Part shown: piece after piece, positions 14,760-23,578 of the stretch
Layout: every line of letters begins with the position of its first letter
Position numbering within the stretch: position 1 is the first letter of the stretch
NCBI RefSeq assembly: GCF_001429165.1
Contig: NZ_LMIR01000002.1
Location: 387,183-451,182, forward strand
Direction: 5' to 3'
Source: Agromyces sp. Root81
Lineage (GTDB): Bacteria > Actinomycetota > Actinomycetes > Actinomycetales > Microbacteriaceae
DNA: 64,000 bases
Program-made: the position numbers and the translations under genes
The notes under the pieces: generated by a model
What the model was told of the DNA's origin: nothing
What the model saw: the letters and a program-made list of their open reading frames with translations, nothing else
Database searches by the model: none

Positions 14760-16406
14760 ATGCGACGTCGCATCCGAACCACCTTCAGCACCGTCGGCAT
14801 CATCGGCGCCGGCCTCATGGGCGCGGTGCTCGCACTCGGCGGCTGCACCGCCGCCCCAGAGAACGGAGACGCCGTGACCGGCATCATCCCGGCCCCCGTC
14901 GAATTCGACCTCACAGACGGCGCACCGTTCACGATCACCACTGAGACCCGCATCATCGCGAATGGCGACGCCGCCCGTGTCGCGGAGACCTTCGCCGCCC
15001 AGGCGCGCATCGCCACCGGATTCGACCTGCCCGTGGTCGCTGATGCGGTAGCGGCATCCGACATCGTGCTCGTCATCGACGCGGATGCCGGAACCGGGGA
15101 GGAGGCGTACACGCTCGAGACCGGCGCCGACGGCGTCCGCATCGCCGCGCCCGCCGCCGCAGGGCTGTTCTGGGGCACGCAGACGCTGCGGCAGCTGCTG
15201 CCGGCCGAGATCGAGCGAACGGATGCCTCGACACCGCCCACCGGCGGCTGGGTCGCGCCCGCGGCATCCGTCGCCGATGCCCCCCGATTCGCCTACCGCG
15301 GCTCGATGCTCGACGTCGCCCGCCACTTCCTCCCGGTGGAGGACGTGCTCGACCACATCGACCGCATCGCCCTGCTGAAGCTCAACGTGCTGCACCTCCA
15401 CCTCACCGACGACCAGGGGTGGCGGCTGGCGATCGACGCGTGGCCCGAGCTCACCGGCATCGGCGCATCGACCTCGACCGGCGGCGACGGCGGCGGCTTC
15501 TACACGAAGGACGACTATCGGCGCATCGTCGAGTACGCCGCGGAGCGGTTCGTGACCGTCGTGCCCGAGATCGACCTGCCGGGCCACACGAACGCCGCGC
15601 TCAGCGCGTACCCCGAGCTGAACTGCGACGGGATCGCACCGAAGCCGTACGAGGGCATCGAGGTCGGATTCTCCTCGCTCTGCGCCTCCCCCGAGCGCGC
15701 CGAGGCGACCGACCGCTTCCTCGCCGACGTGATGACCGAGGTCGCCGAGATGACGCCGGGCCCGTGGCTGCACGTCGGCGGCGACGAATCGCTCGCCACG
15801 TCGGAGGCGGACTACCTCGACCTCGTGCGGCGCATCACGGCTGCCGGCGCCGCGACCGGCAAGACCGTCATCGGCTGGCACGAGATGGGTGCGTCTCACG
15901 AGCTGCCGGCCGGAACGGTCGGGCAGTACTGGGACTTCACCACCCCGCGCGATCGGTCCGCCGAGCTCACGACCTCGTTCGTCGAGCAGGGCGGAAGCGT
16001 CGTCCTCTCCCCCGCCGACGTCGCCTACCTCGACATGAAGTACCCCGACGACCCCGACGGCCCGCTCGGTGGCAAGGTCGGACAGCTGTGGGCCGACGGC
16101 CCGACCACCCTCGAAGAGGCATACGCCTGGGAGCCGACGTCGATCGTGCCCGGCCTCGCCGAAGCCGACATCCTCGGCGTCGAGGCACCGGTCTGGACCG
16201 AGACCATCGCGACGGCGGCCGAGCTCGAGTTCATGGTGTTCCCGCGCATCGCGGCGATCGCCGAGATCGCATGGTCGCCGATTCCCGACGGCGGCGCCGC
16301 GCGCGACGCGTCCGACTTCCACGTCCGTCTCGCCTCGCTCGGCACGCACCTCGACGCGCTCGGGATCTCGTACCGCAAGGTCGACGGGGTGCCCTGGGTC
16401 GAGTGA
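14760..16406 (+). CDS. Glycoside hydrolase family 20 beta-N-acetylhexosaminidase, lipoprotein
   Basis: Predicted extracellular, membrane-anchored exo-hexosaminidase that removes terminal GlcNAc or GalNAc residues. The 548-residue precursor has a lipoprotein signal with lipobox LGGC (lipidated Cys29), an N-terminal GH20b domain (about 45-170) and a TIM-barrel. Barrel landmarks are HLHLTDDQGWRL (about 212-223), VVPEIDLPGHTNAAL and the catalytic Asp342-Glu343 pair in HVGGDES, with a late WTET typical of the family. It acts by substrate-assisted catalysis in characterised relatives. It is likely to feed the amino-sugar importers at 17-20 kb or 35-38 kb. Confidence 0.95.
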   Translation: MRRRIRTTFSTVGIIGAGLMGAVLALGGCTAAPENGDAVTGIIPAPVEFDLTDGAPFTITTETRIIANGDAARVAETFAAQARIATGFDLPVVADAVAASDIVLVIDADAGTGEEAYTLETGADGVRIAAPAAAGLFWGTQTLRQLLPAEIERTDASTPPTGGWVAPAASVADAPRFAYRGSMLDVARHFLPVEDVLDHIDRIALLKLNVLHLHLTDDQGWRLAIDAWPELTGIGASTSTGGDGGGFYTKDDYRRIVEYAAERFVTVVPEIDLPGHTNAALSAYPELNCDGIAPKPYEGIEVGFSSLCASPERAEATDRFLADVMTEVAEMTPGPWLHVGGDESLATSEADYLDLVRRITAAGAATGKTVIGWHEMGASHELPAGTVGQYWDFTTPRDRSAELTTSFVEQGGSVVLSPADVAYLDMKYPDDPDGPLGGKVGQLWADGPTTLEEAYAWEPTSIVPGLAEADILGVEAPVWTETIATAAELEFMVFPRIAAIAEIAWSPIPDGGAARDASDFHVRLASLGTHLDALGISYRKVDGVPWVE

Positions 16407-16504
16407 TCCGGGCAGCCCGTCCCTCCACCACTGTCGGCGTCGGTAGCCCGGGTCTATGCTCCCGTGAGGCACGGTCGTGCCGTGCCCCGACGAAGGAGGC
16501 GGAG

Positions 16505-16894
16505 ATGCCAGGCATCGTGCATTTCGAGATTCCAGCCGACGACCAGGATCGTGCAAGCGCGTTCTATCGTGCGGCGTTCGACTGGACCCTCGACCCAGTC
16601 CCGGGCATGGACTACACGAACGTCGTCACCACGCCGGTCGATGATGCCACCCAGCAGCCGCTCGCCCCGGGGGCGATCAACGGCGGGATGTTCCAGCGTG
16701 CCGACCGGCTCACAACCCCGATCCTCACGGTCGACGTCGAGGACATCGACGGCTCGCTCAAGCGCATCACCGAGATCGGCGGTTCCGTCGTGTCCCCCCG
16801 GGCCCCGGTGCCCGGCATGGGCTGGTTCGCGTACTTCGAGGACTCGGAGGGCAACATCCTTGGGCTCTGGACCACGGACCCCAGCGCCTCCTGA
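16505..16894 (+). CDS. VOC-superfamily (glyoxalase/bleomycin-resistance-like) protein
   Basis: A 129-residue single-module vicinal-oxygen-chelate protein with two beta-alpha-beta-beta-beta repeats: VHFEIPADDQDRASAFY at the start and VDVEDIDGSLKRITEIGG in the second half, ending FEDSEGNILGLW. Potential metal ligands are His6, and Glu in the EGN motif. The protein resembles the broad group annotated as glyoxalase or extradiol dioxygenase-like, and no substrate can be inferred. The ATG is preceded by a strong Shine-Dalgarno (AAGGAGG). A TATGCT box at 16455-16460 may be its promoter. Confidence 0.88.
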   Translation: MPGIVHFEIPADDQDRASAFYRAAFDWTLDPVPGMDYTNVVTTPVDDATQQPLAPGAINGGMFQRADRLTTPILTVDVEDIDGSLKRITEIGGSVVSPRAPVPGMGWFAYFEDSEGNILGLWTTDPSAS

Positions 16895-17032
16895 TCAATT
16901 CGGCGGTTCGAACGGAAATCTGCGGATCAGAGGACAAGTTCTCGCCGATCGCTCCTCGGAATCGTCGATCTCCTCGGAATCAGCTGGTCTCCTCCCACCG
17001 CTGCACGACACCCGCGCGGCGGCGCCACGGGG

Positions 17033-17076
17033 CGAGCGGATGCCGCGGGGCAGGCGGCACCCGCGGCATCCGCTCG
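17033..17076 (-). terminator. Long hairpin terminator between the VOC gene and the importer genes
   Basis: CGAGCGGATGCCGCGGG (17033-17049) pairs perfectly with CCCGCGGCATCCGCTCG (17060-17076): a 17 bp stem with a 10 nt loop, located past the stop codons of the two converging genes (stops at 16894 and 17109). It can serve both directions. The stem contains the octamer CGGATGCC and its complement, as several other hairpins in the window do. The rest of the 214 bp gap shows no coding potential. Confidence 0.75.
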
Positions 17077-17108
17077 GTTCAGGGGGTTACTGGGCGCTGC
17101 TCGAGCGG

Positions 17109-18017
17109 TTACTTGACGCTGCCGGCGGTGAGGCCGCCGACGAGGCGCTTCTCGATGATCATGAAGAGGATGACCACCGGCACGATCGCGACGATCGAGA
17201 CGCCGAACACGTACTGCCACGAGGTCTCGTACTGCCCGACGAACTTCGTGAGGGCCACGGAGAGCGGCTGGTTGCCCGCGGTCGAGAGGATCACGAGGGA
17301 GGCGGCGAACTCGTTCCAGCACGCCACGAAGGTGAACACGATCGCGGTCACGATGCCCGGCCAGACGAGGGGCAGGCTGATCGTGAAGAGCACCCTGAGC
17401 CGGCCCGCGCCGTCGATCTGGGCGGCCTCGTCGACCTCCTTCGGAATGCCGGCGAAGAAGGAGTGCATGATCCACACGGCGAACGAGAGGTTGAACGCGG
17501 CGTTGATGAAGATCATCGCCGCCCATGTGTCGATCATGTCGAACGCGAGGAACTGGCGGAACAGGCCCGAGGTCAGCACCGCGGGCTGGAGCATCTGCGT
17601 GACGATCACGAGGAAGAGGAAGACCATGCGGCCCGGGAACTTGAACCGCGCCGTGTAGTAGGCCGCGGGCATCGCGACGAGCAGCACGAGCAGGGTCGCG
17701 AAGACCGAGATCACGATCGTCGAGATGAGGTTCTGCGGCAGCGGCGTCTCGGGCGTGGACCACATGTCGATGTAGTTCTCCCAGTGCCACTCCTGGGGGA
17801 AGTAGGTGGGGTCGACCGAGCGGATCTGCGCCTTCGTCTTCACCGAGCCGAAGAACATGATGATGTACGGGAGGATGAAGATCGCGAGCACGATGAACCC
17901 GGCGAGCATGCGGATCAGCACCGTGCCGAGGGGCACCTGGTCTTCGGTGTAGCGGCGTCTGCGAGCGGATGCCGCGGGCGGGGCGATCGTCTCGAACGCT
18001 GGTGCGGTGACGGCCAC
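17109..18017 (-). CDS. Carbohydrate ABC transporter permease (MalG type)
   Basis: Inner-membrane permease of a CUT1-type sugar importer, 302 residues with six predicted helices. The EAA loop that docks the ATPase reads EVDEAAQIDGAGRLRVLF, with the conserved downstream Pro (SLPLVWPG). The GTG start at 18017 was chosen because AAGGAGGT lies directly upstream and the previous gene ends 2 bp away. It pairs with the MalF-type permease and binding protein that follow on the same strand. No ATPase gene is present in the locus, so a shared MsiK-like ATPase elsewhere is expected. Confidence 0.93.
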   Translation of the reverse strand: MAVTAPAFETIAPPAASARRRRYTEDQVPLGTVLIRMLAGFIVLAIFILPYIIMFFGSVKTKAQIRSVDPTYFPQEWHWENYIDMWSTPETPLPQNLISTIVISVFATLLVLLVAMPAAYYTARFKFPGRMVFLFLVIVTQMLQPAVLTSGLFRQFLAFDMIDTWAAMIFINAAFNLSFAVWIMHSFFAGIPKEVDEAAQIDGAGRLRVLFTISLPLVWPGIVTAIVFTFVACWNEFAASLVILSTAGNQPLSVALTKFVGQYETSWQYVFGVSIVAIVPVVILFMIIEKRLVGGLTAGSVK

Positions 18018-18019
18018 GG

Positions 18020-19006
18020 TCAGACCTCCTTCATGGGCTTGACCACGCGCACGTAAACGGCGACGATCACGATGACGATGATGAAGGCGACGACGGAGAG
18101 CGCGCTGGCGACGTCGACCTTGTGCTGGTTCTGGATGTACTTGAAGATCATCGTCATGATCGTGTCGGCGTCGTAGCCGGGGATGGACCCGGTCATCACC
18201 TTCAGGATCGGCAGCGAGTTGAAGACGTTGATGATGTTGATGAGCACGGCGACGGCGAGGGCGCTGCGCAGCTGCGGCAGCACGACCCCCCAGTAGGTGC
18301 GGATCGGCCCGGCGCCGTCCATCTTGGCGGCCTCGAGCACTTCGCCCGGCACCGTCTGCAGGCCGGCGAGGATCGTGTACGTCGTGAACGGCAGGGAGAC
18401 GAAGATCGCCACGACGATCGACCATGCGAACGCGGTCGCGGGGTTGCGGGTCCACCCGTATCCCTCGGGTGTATCGACGAGGCCGATGTCGACGAGGAAC
18501 TTGTTGATGATGCCGAAGTACGGCTCGAGGCCGTAGTAGACGACCATCGTCGTCATCACGACCGACGCCGCCCACGGGACGATCACCGCGAGGCGCACGA
18601 TGCGCCGCCCGGGGAAGGCCTTGTTCAGGATCTGCGCGAGCCCGAGCGAGATCACGACGGTCGCCGCGACGACCACGACGACCCACACGATCGTGCGGCC
18701 GAAGATCGGCCAGAAGTAGGGGAACGAGAAGACCTCGATGTAGTTGTCCAGGCCGACCGAGCCCTTGTCGACACCCGAGATCGAGATGTCGCGCGTCGAG
18801 TTGTAGAACATGACGACGGCCGGGAACAGCACGACGCCGAAGATGAGGATCAGGGCGGGGCCGATCCACGGCAGCGAGGCGAGCAGGTCGCGCCCGCCGG
18901 GACGCGCGCCGCCGGCGCCGCCCTTGGGTTCGGTTCCGCGCCCGGGGCGGGGGCGGCTCTCGGCCGCCCCCGCCTGGATCGGTGACGCATCGGATGTGGT
19001 GCTCAT
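18020..19006 (-). CDS. Carbohydrate ABC transporter permease (MalF type)
   Basis: A 328-residue permease partner with a Gly/Pro-rich cytoplasmic N-terminus of about 42 residues, then six predicted helices beginning WIGPALILIFGVVLFPAV. The ATPase-docking EAA loop is EVLEAAKMDGAGPIRTYWG, followed by VVLPQLR. It sits between the solute-binding protein gene (61 bp upstream) and the MalG-type gene, forming a three-gene importer operon. Substrate is inferred from the divergent amino-sugar catabolic genes. Confidence 0.93.
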   Translation of the reverse strand: MSTTSDASPIQAGAAESRPRPGRGTEPKGGAGGARPGGRDLLASLPWIGPALILIFGVVLFPAVVMFYNSTRDISISGVDKGSVGLDNYIEVFSFPYFWPIFGRTIVWVVVVVAATVVISLGLAQILNKAFPGRRIVRLAVIVPWAASVVMTTMVVYYGLEPYFGIINKFLVDIGLVDTPEGYGWTRNPATAFAWSIVVAIFVSLPFTTYTILAGLQTVPGEVLEAAKMDGAGPIRTYWGVVLPQLRSALAVAVLINIINVFNSLPILKVMTGSIPGYDADTIMTMIFKYIQNQHKVDVASALSVVAFIIVIVIVAVYVRVVKPMKEV

Positions 19007-19067
19007 GGTTCGGTGGTCACCGATCCCTCCGGGTGTTGCGAACGGACTACTGGTCGGACGGGCCGGA

Positions 19068-20312
19068 TCAGCCCGCGTCGGCCTGCGCCTGGATCTCCGT
19101 CAGGACCTCCTGCGCCGGCTTCGTCTGCAGCTGTCCGAAGAGCGCCTTGAACGCGGCATCCGTCGCCTGCCACTTCGGGTTGGTGCTCGGGTAGAACTGG
19201 GCGTCGGGCAGCACCTCGAGGAACGGCGCGAGCGCGGGCTCGGAGGAGAGCGCCTCGGCACCCGACTTCGTGACCGGGAGGAAGCCCTCGGCCTGCACCC
19301 ACGGCACGTACACGTCGGGCGAGTAGTAGTAGTCGAAGAACTTCGTGATCGCGTCCTGCTTGTCGCCGTCGTTCTGGAAGGCCATCAGCTGGTCCATGAC
19401 GCCGACGGTCATGGGGCTGCCGTCCTGCGTGGGGATCGGGACGATCGAGTAGTCGAGCTCGGGGTTGTTCTCCTCGATCTGGCCGACGGTCGGCGGGAGG
19501 CCGACCTGCATGCCGATCTTGCCCTGGATGAAGATGTCCATGAGCGGCGAACGGTCGGTCGAGCCCGGGTCGGCCTGGGTGGCGCCCGCGTCGATCATCT
19601 TCTTGATCTGGTCGGCGCCGGGCAGGTTCGCCGGGTCGTCGACCGTGATCTCGGTCGCGTCGCCGAACGTGCCGCCGCCGCCCCAGAGCCAGACGGCCGC
19701 TTCGGCCTGCGCCTCTTCGGAGCCGAGGGGCATGCCGTAGCCGGCGATGCCGCCGCCGAGGGCGGAGACCTTCGTCGCCGCGTCGAGCAGCTCGTCCCAG
19801 TTGGTGGGCGGCGCTGCGACACCGGCCTGCTCGAGCAGCGCGTTGTTGACGAACAGCGCACGAGCCGAGGCGATCAGCGGCAGGGCGTACGCCGTGCCGT
19901 CGACCTCGGCGTTGGCGATGAACGAGTCCTGGAAGTCACTGAAGACCTCGGGCGAGGTGACGTCCTCGGCCTGGTAGAGCAGCTCATCGGCCGCGAACCC
20001 GGCGAAGGGGCCGCCGTTGTAGATGTCGGGAGCCTCACCGCCCTGGATCTTCGTGGCGATGAGGGTCTCGAGGTTGTCCCACGACGCCACCTCGAGCTTG
20101 ACGTCGATGTCGGTGTTCTCGGCTTCGAACCCCTTGATGACGTCCTCCCAGAGACCCTGGGTGTTGTCGGAGTAACTGGGCACGAGCAGGTCGAGGGTGG
20201 TCTTGCCACCGGCTTCCTCACCCGACCCGCCACCGAAGCCGCAGGATGCGAGCGTGAGCGACGCCGTGGCGGCGAGCGCGACGGCCGCGCCGAGGCGCAG
20301 AGACTTCTTCAT
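19068..20312 (-). CDS. Extracellular solute-binding lipoprotein of an amino-sugar ABC importer
   Basis: A 414-residue family 1 sugar-binding protein. The signal peptide ends in lipobox LASC with Cys24 as the lipid-attachment site, followed by a Gly/Ser-rich linker. The mature part begins with the usual strand TLDLLVPSYSDN and contains GEAPDIYNGGPFAGFA and an aromatic-rich C-terminal lobe. It is the first gene of the three-gene importer operon and is divergent from the SIS gene. From context the ligand is N-acetylgalactosamine, galactosamine or an oligosaccharide containing it (inference). A GAGGAAG Shine-Dalgarno precedes the ATG. Confidence 0.94.
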   Translation of the reverse strand: MKKSLRLGAAVALAATASLTLASCGFGGGSGEEAGGKTTLDLLVPSYSDNTQGLWEDVIKGFEAENTDIDVKLEVASWDNLETLIATKIQGGEAPDIYNGGPFAGFAADELLYQAEDVTSPEVFSDFQDSFIANAEVDGTAYALPLIASARALFVNNALLEQAGVAAPPTNWDELLDAATKVSALGGGIAGYGMPLGSEEAQAEAAVWLWGGGGTFGDATEITVDDPANLPGADQIKKMIDAGATQADPGSTDRSPLMDIFIQGKIGMQVGLPPTVGQIEENNPELDYSIVPIPTQDGSPMTVGVMDQLMAFQNDGDKQDAITKFFDYYYSPDVYVPWVQAEGFLPVTKSGAEALSSEPALAPFLEVLPDAQFYPSTNPKWQATDAAFKALFGQLQTKPAQEVLTEIQAQADAG

Positions 20313-20688
20313 TGGATGCTTCCTCACTGTGGTTGATGGTGCACCAGCGCCCGTTTGGAGAGCCTCGCGCGACGGTGCGTGTGTTCTGGAACAGGCACAC
20401 GACGACCATGTCGGAGTGCTGTTTCCTGAACGTTTCGACGAGAAAACGATCATGTTCGTTCATTCGACGGTCGAAATCTATGTCGGATGCCAATCGGCCG
20501 TCAAGACGCGCAACGGATTCGTTATGAGATTTTGTTCAGATCCCTCACAAACTCGGCACGGTCGCCCAAATGATCAATTCGATCGTCGATATGATCGTTG
20601 GACATCGATTGCAGTCATCTGCAATCATGAGATGTCATCTCGGCGCCGATCACCTGCGCCGGTCGCCGATCACCCGTCTGGAGCCGTC
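20313..20688. promoter_or_regulatory. Divergent regulatory region of the amino-sugar locus
   Basis: This 376 bp gene-free stretch is clearly more AT-rich than its surroundings. It holds several inverted repeats: TTCGAC-G-GTCGAA at 20463-20475; CGTTT/AAACG arms at 20431-20435 and 20444-20448; CGATC/GATCG arms at 20580-20584 and 20593-20597; a perfect GATTGCAG-TCAT-CTGCAATC at 20607-20626; and AGATG-T-CATCT at 20630-20640. These are plausible operators for the DeoR-type regulator encoded downstream and perhaps a second regulator. I could not assign -35/-10 boxes with confidence. Confidence 0.6.
20607..20626. promoter_or_regulatory. Perfect 8-4-8 palindromic operator candidate
   Basis: GATTGCAG and CTGCAATC flank TCAT exactly, giving a 20 bp dyad about 60 bp before the SIS start. 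Its size and symmetry suit a dimeric repressor. Which regulator binds it is not known. Confidence 0.55.
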
Positions 20689-21615
20689 TTGACCGAGCAG
20701 TCGACCACCGAACACACACCCGCCGAACACACACCCGCCGAACACATGTCGGCCGAGCTCTCGTCGCAGCCCGAGACCTGGGCGAGGGCCGAGGCCCTCC
20801 GCGCCGAGCAGGCACTGCTCCCGGCTCGCGGCGCGCGCATCGCAGTGGTCGGCTGCGGCACGTCCTGGTTCATCGCGCAGTCCTACGCCTGGCTCCGAGA
20901 GGCGGGCGGGCACGGCGAGACCGACGCCTTCGCGGCATCCGAGGCCTTCGTCGACCGCGGATACGACACCGTCGTGGCCCTGACCCGCTCGGGCACGACG
21001 ACCGAGGTGCTCCAGCTCGTCGAGAACCTGCGCGGCCGCGTGCGCACCGTCGGCGTCATCGGCGACGCCGCCTCGCCGCTCGTCGGCCTCGTGGACGAGG
21101 CCGTGCTGCTGCCGTTCGCCGACGAGCAGTCGGTCGTGCAGACCCGGTTCGCGACGACCGCGCTCGCCCTGTTCCGCGCTTCGCTCGGCGAAGACCTGAG
21201 CGGTGCGATCGCCGACGCGGAGCGAGCCGTCGCCGAGGAGCTCGCGCCCGAGCTGACCGACGCCGAGCAGTACACCTTCCTCGGCCGGGGCTGGTCGGTC
21301 GGGCTCGCGCACGAGGCGGCGCTGAAGATGCGCGAGGCCTCGCAATCGTGGACCGAGTCCTACCCGTCGATGGAGTACCGCCACGGTCCGATCGCCATCG
21401 CAGCCCCCGGCCGGGTGACCTGGCAGTTCGGTGCGGCACCCGAGGGTCTCGCTGGCGATGTCGCCGCAACCGGAGCCCGCTTCGAGGCCGGCGCGCTCGA
21501 TCCGATGGCCGAGCTCGTGCGCGCCCAGCGGGTCGCACTCGCCCGCGCCCGCGCCAAGGGCCTCGACCCCGACGCACCGCGCAACCTCACCCGCTCCGTC
21601 ATCCTCGACGCGTGA
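20689..21615 (+). CDS. agaS: SIS-domain amino-sugar phosphate deaminase/isomerase (AgaS-like)
   Basis: A protein of about 308 residues with two sugar-isomerase (SIS) domains, related to the isomerase half of GlmS. It shows RIAVVGCGTSWFIAQSY and ALTRSGTTTEVLQLVENL in domain 1 and FLGRGWSVGLAHEAALKMREAS plus YRHGP in domain 2. In GalNAc pathways AgaS converts galactosamine-6-phosphate to tagatose-6-phosphate and ammonia. The TTG at 20689 was chosen for its upstream GGAG; alternatives are ATG 20632 (adds 19 residues, no binding site) and ATG 20746 (removes 19). Two perfect 15 bp repeats encode a TPAEH duplication near the N-terminus. It overlaps the next gene by 1 bp. Confidence 0.85.
   Translation: MTEQSTTEHTPAEHTPAEHMSAELSSQPETWARAEALRAEQALLPARGARIAVVGCGTSWFIAQSYAWLREAGGHGETDAFAASEAFVDRGYDTVVALTRSGTTTEVLQLVENLRGRVRTVGVIGDAASPLVGLVDEAVLLPFADEQSVVQTRFATTALALFRASLGEDLSGAIADAERAVAEELAPELTDAEQYTFLGRGWSVGLAHEAALKMREASQSWTESYPSMEYRHGPIAIAAPGRVTWQFGAAPEGLAGDVAATGARFEAGALDPMAELVRAQRVALARARAKGLDPDAPRNLTRSVILDA
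20710..20754 (+). repeat. 15 bp in-frame tandem repeat in the SIS gene
   Basis: GAACACACACCCGCC occurs twice in tandem (20710-20724 and 20725-20739), followed by a degenerate third copy (20740-20754). It encodes EHTPA twice in the non-conserved N-terminus and could vary in copy number between strains without breaking the frame. Confidence 0.6.
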
Positions 21616-22589
21616 TGACCGAGCACCCCGTTTCCGACGCGACCCGGCTCGGCCCGGGCGACGCAGTGCTCGCCTTCGATGTCGGCGGCACCGACACGAA
21701 GTCGGCGCTCGTCGACGCGACAGGGCGGGTGCTCGGGCTGCGCCGCACGCCGACGCCGCTGGACTCCGCCGACCCCGCCGCGACGATCGTCGCCTCGCTC
21801 GCCGTGCTCGCCCGCGAGCACCTCGCGGCAGCACCGGGCGTCGTCCCCGTGGCAGCAGGAGTCAGCGTGCCCGGTCTCGTCGACGAGGTCGGCGGCATCG
21901 GCATGTTCGCCTCGAACCTCGGCTGGCGGGACGCTCCCATCCGTTCCCTCGCCGCGACCGCCCTCGGCCTGCCGGTCGCGTTCGGCCACGATGTGCGTGC
22001 CGCCGGCGACGCCGAGCACCGGCTCGGCGCAGCGCGCGGCTACGGCGACGTCGTCGTGCTCGCGATCGGCACGGGCATCGCGAGCGCGCTCCTGCTCGGC
22101 GGGCATCCGTACGCGGGCGGCGGCTACGCGGGCGAGATCGGTCATTCGCTGGCCGACCCGCTCGGCGAGCGGTGCCCCTGCGGCGCCATCGGATGCCTCG
22201 AGACCATCGCCTCGGCGGGCGCGATCGCGCGCCGCTACTCCGCGGCGTCCGGCACTCCCGTCGGCGGCGCGCGCGAGGTGCTCGACGCGGCGAACGTGGG
22301 CGACCCGCTCGCCCGCCGCGTCTGGGACGACGCCGTCGAGGCGCTGGCCGAGGCGATCGCCCGGCTCGTCGCGAACCTCGCCCCCGAGGCCGTCGTGATC
22401 GGCGGCGGCCTGGCGCAGGCCGGCTCCGCCCTCTTCGGGCCGCTCGAGGCCCGCATCGACGCGCTGCTCAGCTTCCACCGCCGCCCCGCGCTCGTCCACG
22501 CCCAGCTCGGCGACGACGCGGGCCTCCTCGGCACGGCGCTCGCCGCGCGCGATCTCGCCGCGGCACGGCACGAGGGCGGTGCGCCGTGA
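21615..22589 (+). CDS. ROK-family sugar kinase (amino-sugar kinase candidate)
   Basis: A 324-residue cytoplasmic kinase of the ROK family, without a DNA-binding N-terminus, so an enzyme and not a repressor. The ATP-binding signature is FDVGGTDTKSALVD; the substrate region is YAGEIGHS, and the zinc cluster is CPCGAIGCLET. In this setting it would phosphorylate imported N-acetylgalactosamine (AgaK role) or a related hexosamine at O6; specificity is inferred from the neighbours. It overlaps the SIS stop by 1 bp and the next GTG by 4 bp, inside a tightly coupled six-gene operon. Confidence 0.9.
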   Translation: MTEHPVSDATRLGPGDAVLAFDVGGTDTKSALVDATGRVLGLRRTPTPLDSADPAATIVASLAVLAREHLAAAPGVVPVAAGVSVPGLVDEVGGIGMFASNLGWRDAPIRSLAATALGLPVAFGHDVRAAGDAEHRLGAARGYGDVVVLAIGTGIASALLLGGHPYAGGGYAGEIGHSLADPLGERCPCGAIGCLETIASAGAIARRYSAASGTPVGGAREVLDAANVGDPLARRVWDDAVEALAEAIARLVANLAPEAVVIGGGLAQAGSALFGPLEARIDALLSFHRRPALVHAQLGDDAGLLGTALAARDLAAARHEGGAP

Positions 22590-23578
22590 TCGTGACCGTG
22601 ACGCCGAACCCGGCGCTCGACCTGACCTGGCACGTCGCCAGGCTGCAGCCGGGCGAGACGCATCGGGTCGATGCCGGCGCAGCACGCGCGGGAGGCAAGG
22701 GGCTGAACGTCGCTCGGGTGCTGCACGCCGAACAGCACGAGGTCGTCGCCGTCACCACGACCGGCGGCGCGGTCGGTGCCGAATTCGCCGCAGAGCTCGC
22801 CTCGAGCGGCATCCGCCATCGTCTGGTGCCGGTCGCGGGCACGACCCGGCGCAGCATCGCCGTCGTCGACGAGGCGAGCGGCGACACGAGCGTGCTGAAC
22901 GAACACGGCGCCGCACTCTCGCCCGCCGAGGCCGCGGCGCTCGGCGTGACCGCGCTCGAGCTCGGCCGCAGCGCGAGCGTGGTCGCGATCTGCGGCAGCC
23001 TGCCACCCGGCTTCGGCGCCGACGAACTCGGCGAGCTGGTGCGTGCGCTCGCCGCCGCGGCGGTTCCCGTGATCGTCGACACGAGCGGCCCGTGCCTCCT
23101 CGCCGCCGCCCGCGCCGGCGCCGCTGCGCTGAAGCCGAACGCCGAAGAGCTCCGCGCAGCGACCGGCCTCGACGACCCCGAGGCCGGCGCCCGCCTCCTG
23201 CTCGGACTCGGCGCCCGTCTCGTCGTCGCCTCGCTCGGTGCCGAGGGCCTCATGATCGTGTCGGCGGATGTCCCCGGCGTCATCCGCGCCCGGCTGCCGG
23301 GCATGCTGCACGGCAACGCGACCGGCGCGGGCGATGCGGCGGTCGCCGCGATCGCAGCGGCGCTCGCCGAGACGCCCGACCTCGGTGCCGACACCCCGTC
23401 TGCGGCCGACGCACGCGCTCGACTGGCACGCCGCGCCACCGCCTGGTCGGCCTCCGCCGTGCTCATGCCGCTCGCCGGCGATCTCTCCCCCGAACACCCC
23501 GCCCTCGAGCTCGAGGTCGTCGTGACCACGCCCGGCACCGGCAGCGCCGGGCCCTCCGACCCGGAAGCGATCGCATGA
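22586..23578 (+). CDS. PfkB-family hexose-phosphate kinase (tagatose-6-phosphate / 1-phosphofructokinase type)
   Basis: A 330-residue ribokinase-fold kinase of the LacC/FruK subgroup. It opens with TVTPNPALDLTWHV, has GGKGLNVARVL for substrate binding, KPNAEELRA, and the catalytic anion-hole motif GNATGAGDA with the general-base Asp. Next to a class II aldolase and an AgaS-like gene, the likely reaction is tagatose-6-phosphate to tagatose-1,6-bisphosphate; fructose-1-phosphate kinase is the alternative. The GTG start overlaps the ROK stop (GTGA). Confidence 0.88.
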   Translation: MIVTVTPNPALDLTWHVARLQPGETHRVDAGAARAGGKGLNVARVLHAEQHEVVAVTTTGGAVGAEFAAELASSGIRHRLVPVAGTTRRSIAVVDEASGDTSVLNEHGAALSPAEAAALGVTALELGRSASVVAICGSLPPGFGADELGELVRALAAAAVPVIVDTSGPCLLAAARAGAAALKPNAEELRAATGLDDPEAGARLLLGLGARLVVASLGAEGLMIVSADVPGVIRARLPGMLHGNATGAGDAAVAAIAAALAETPDLGADTPSAADARARLARRATAWSASAVLMPLAGDLSPEHPALELEVVVTTPGTGSAGPSDPEAIA

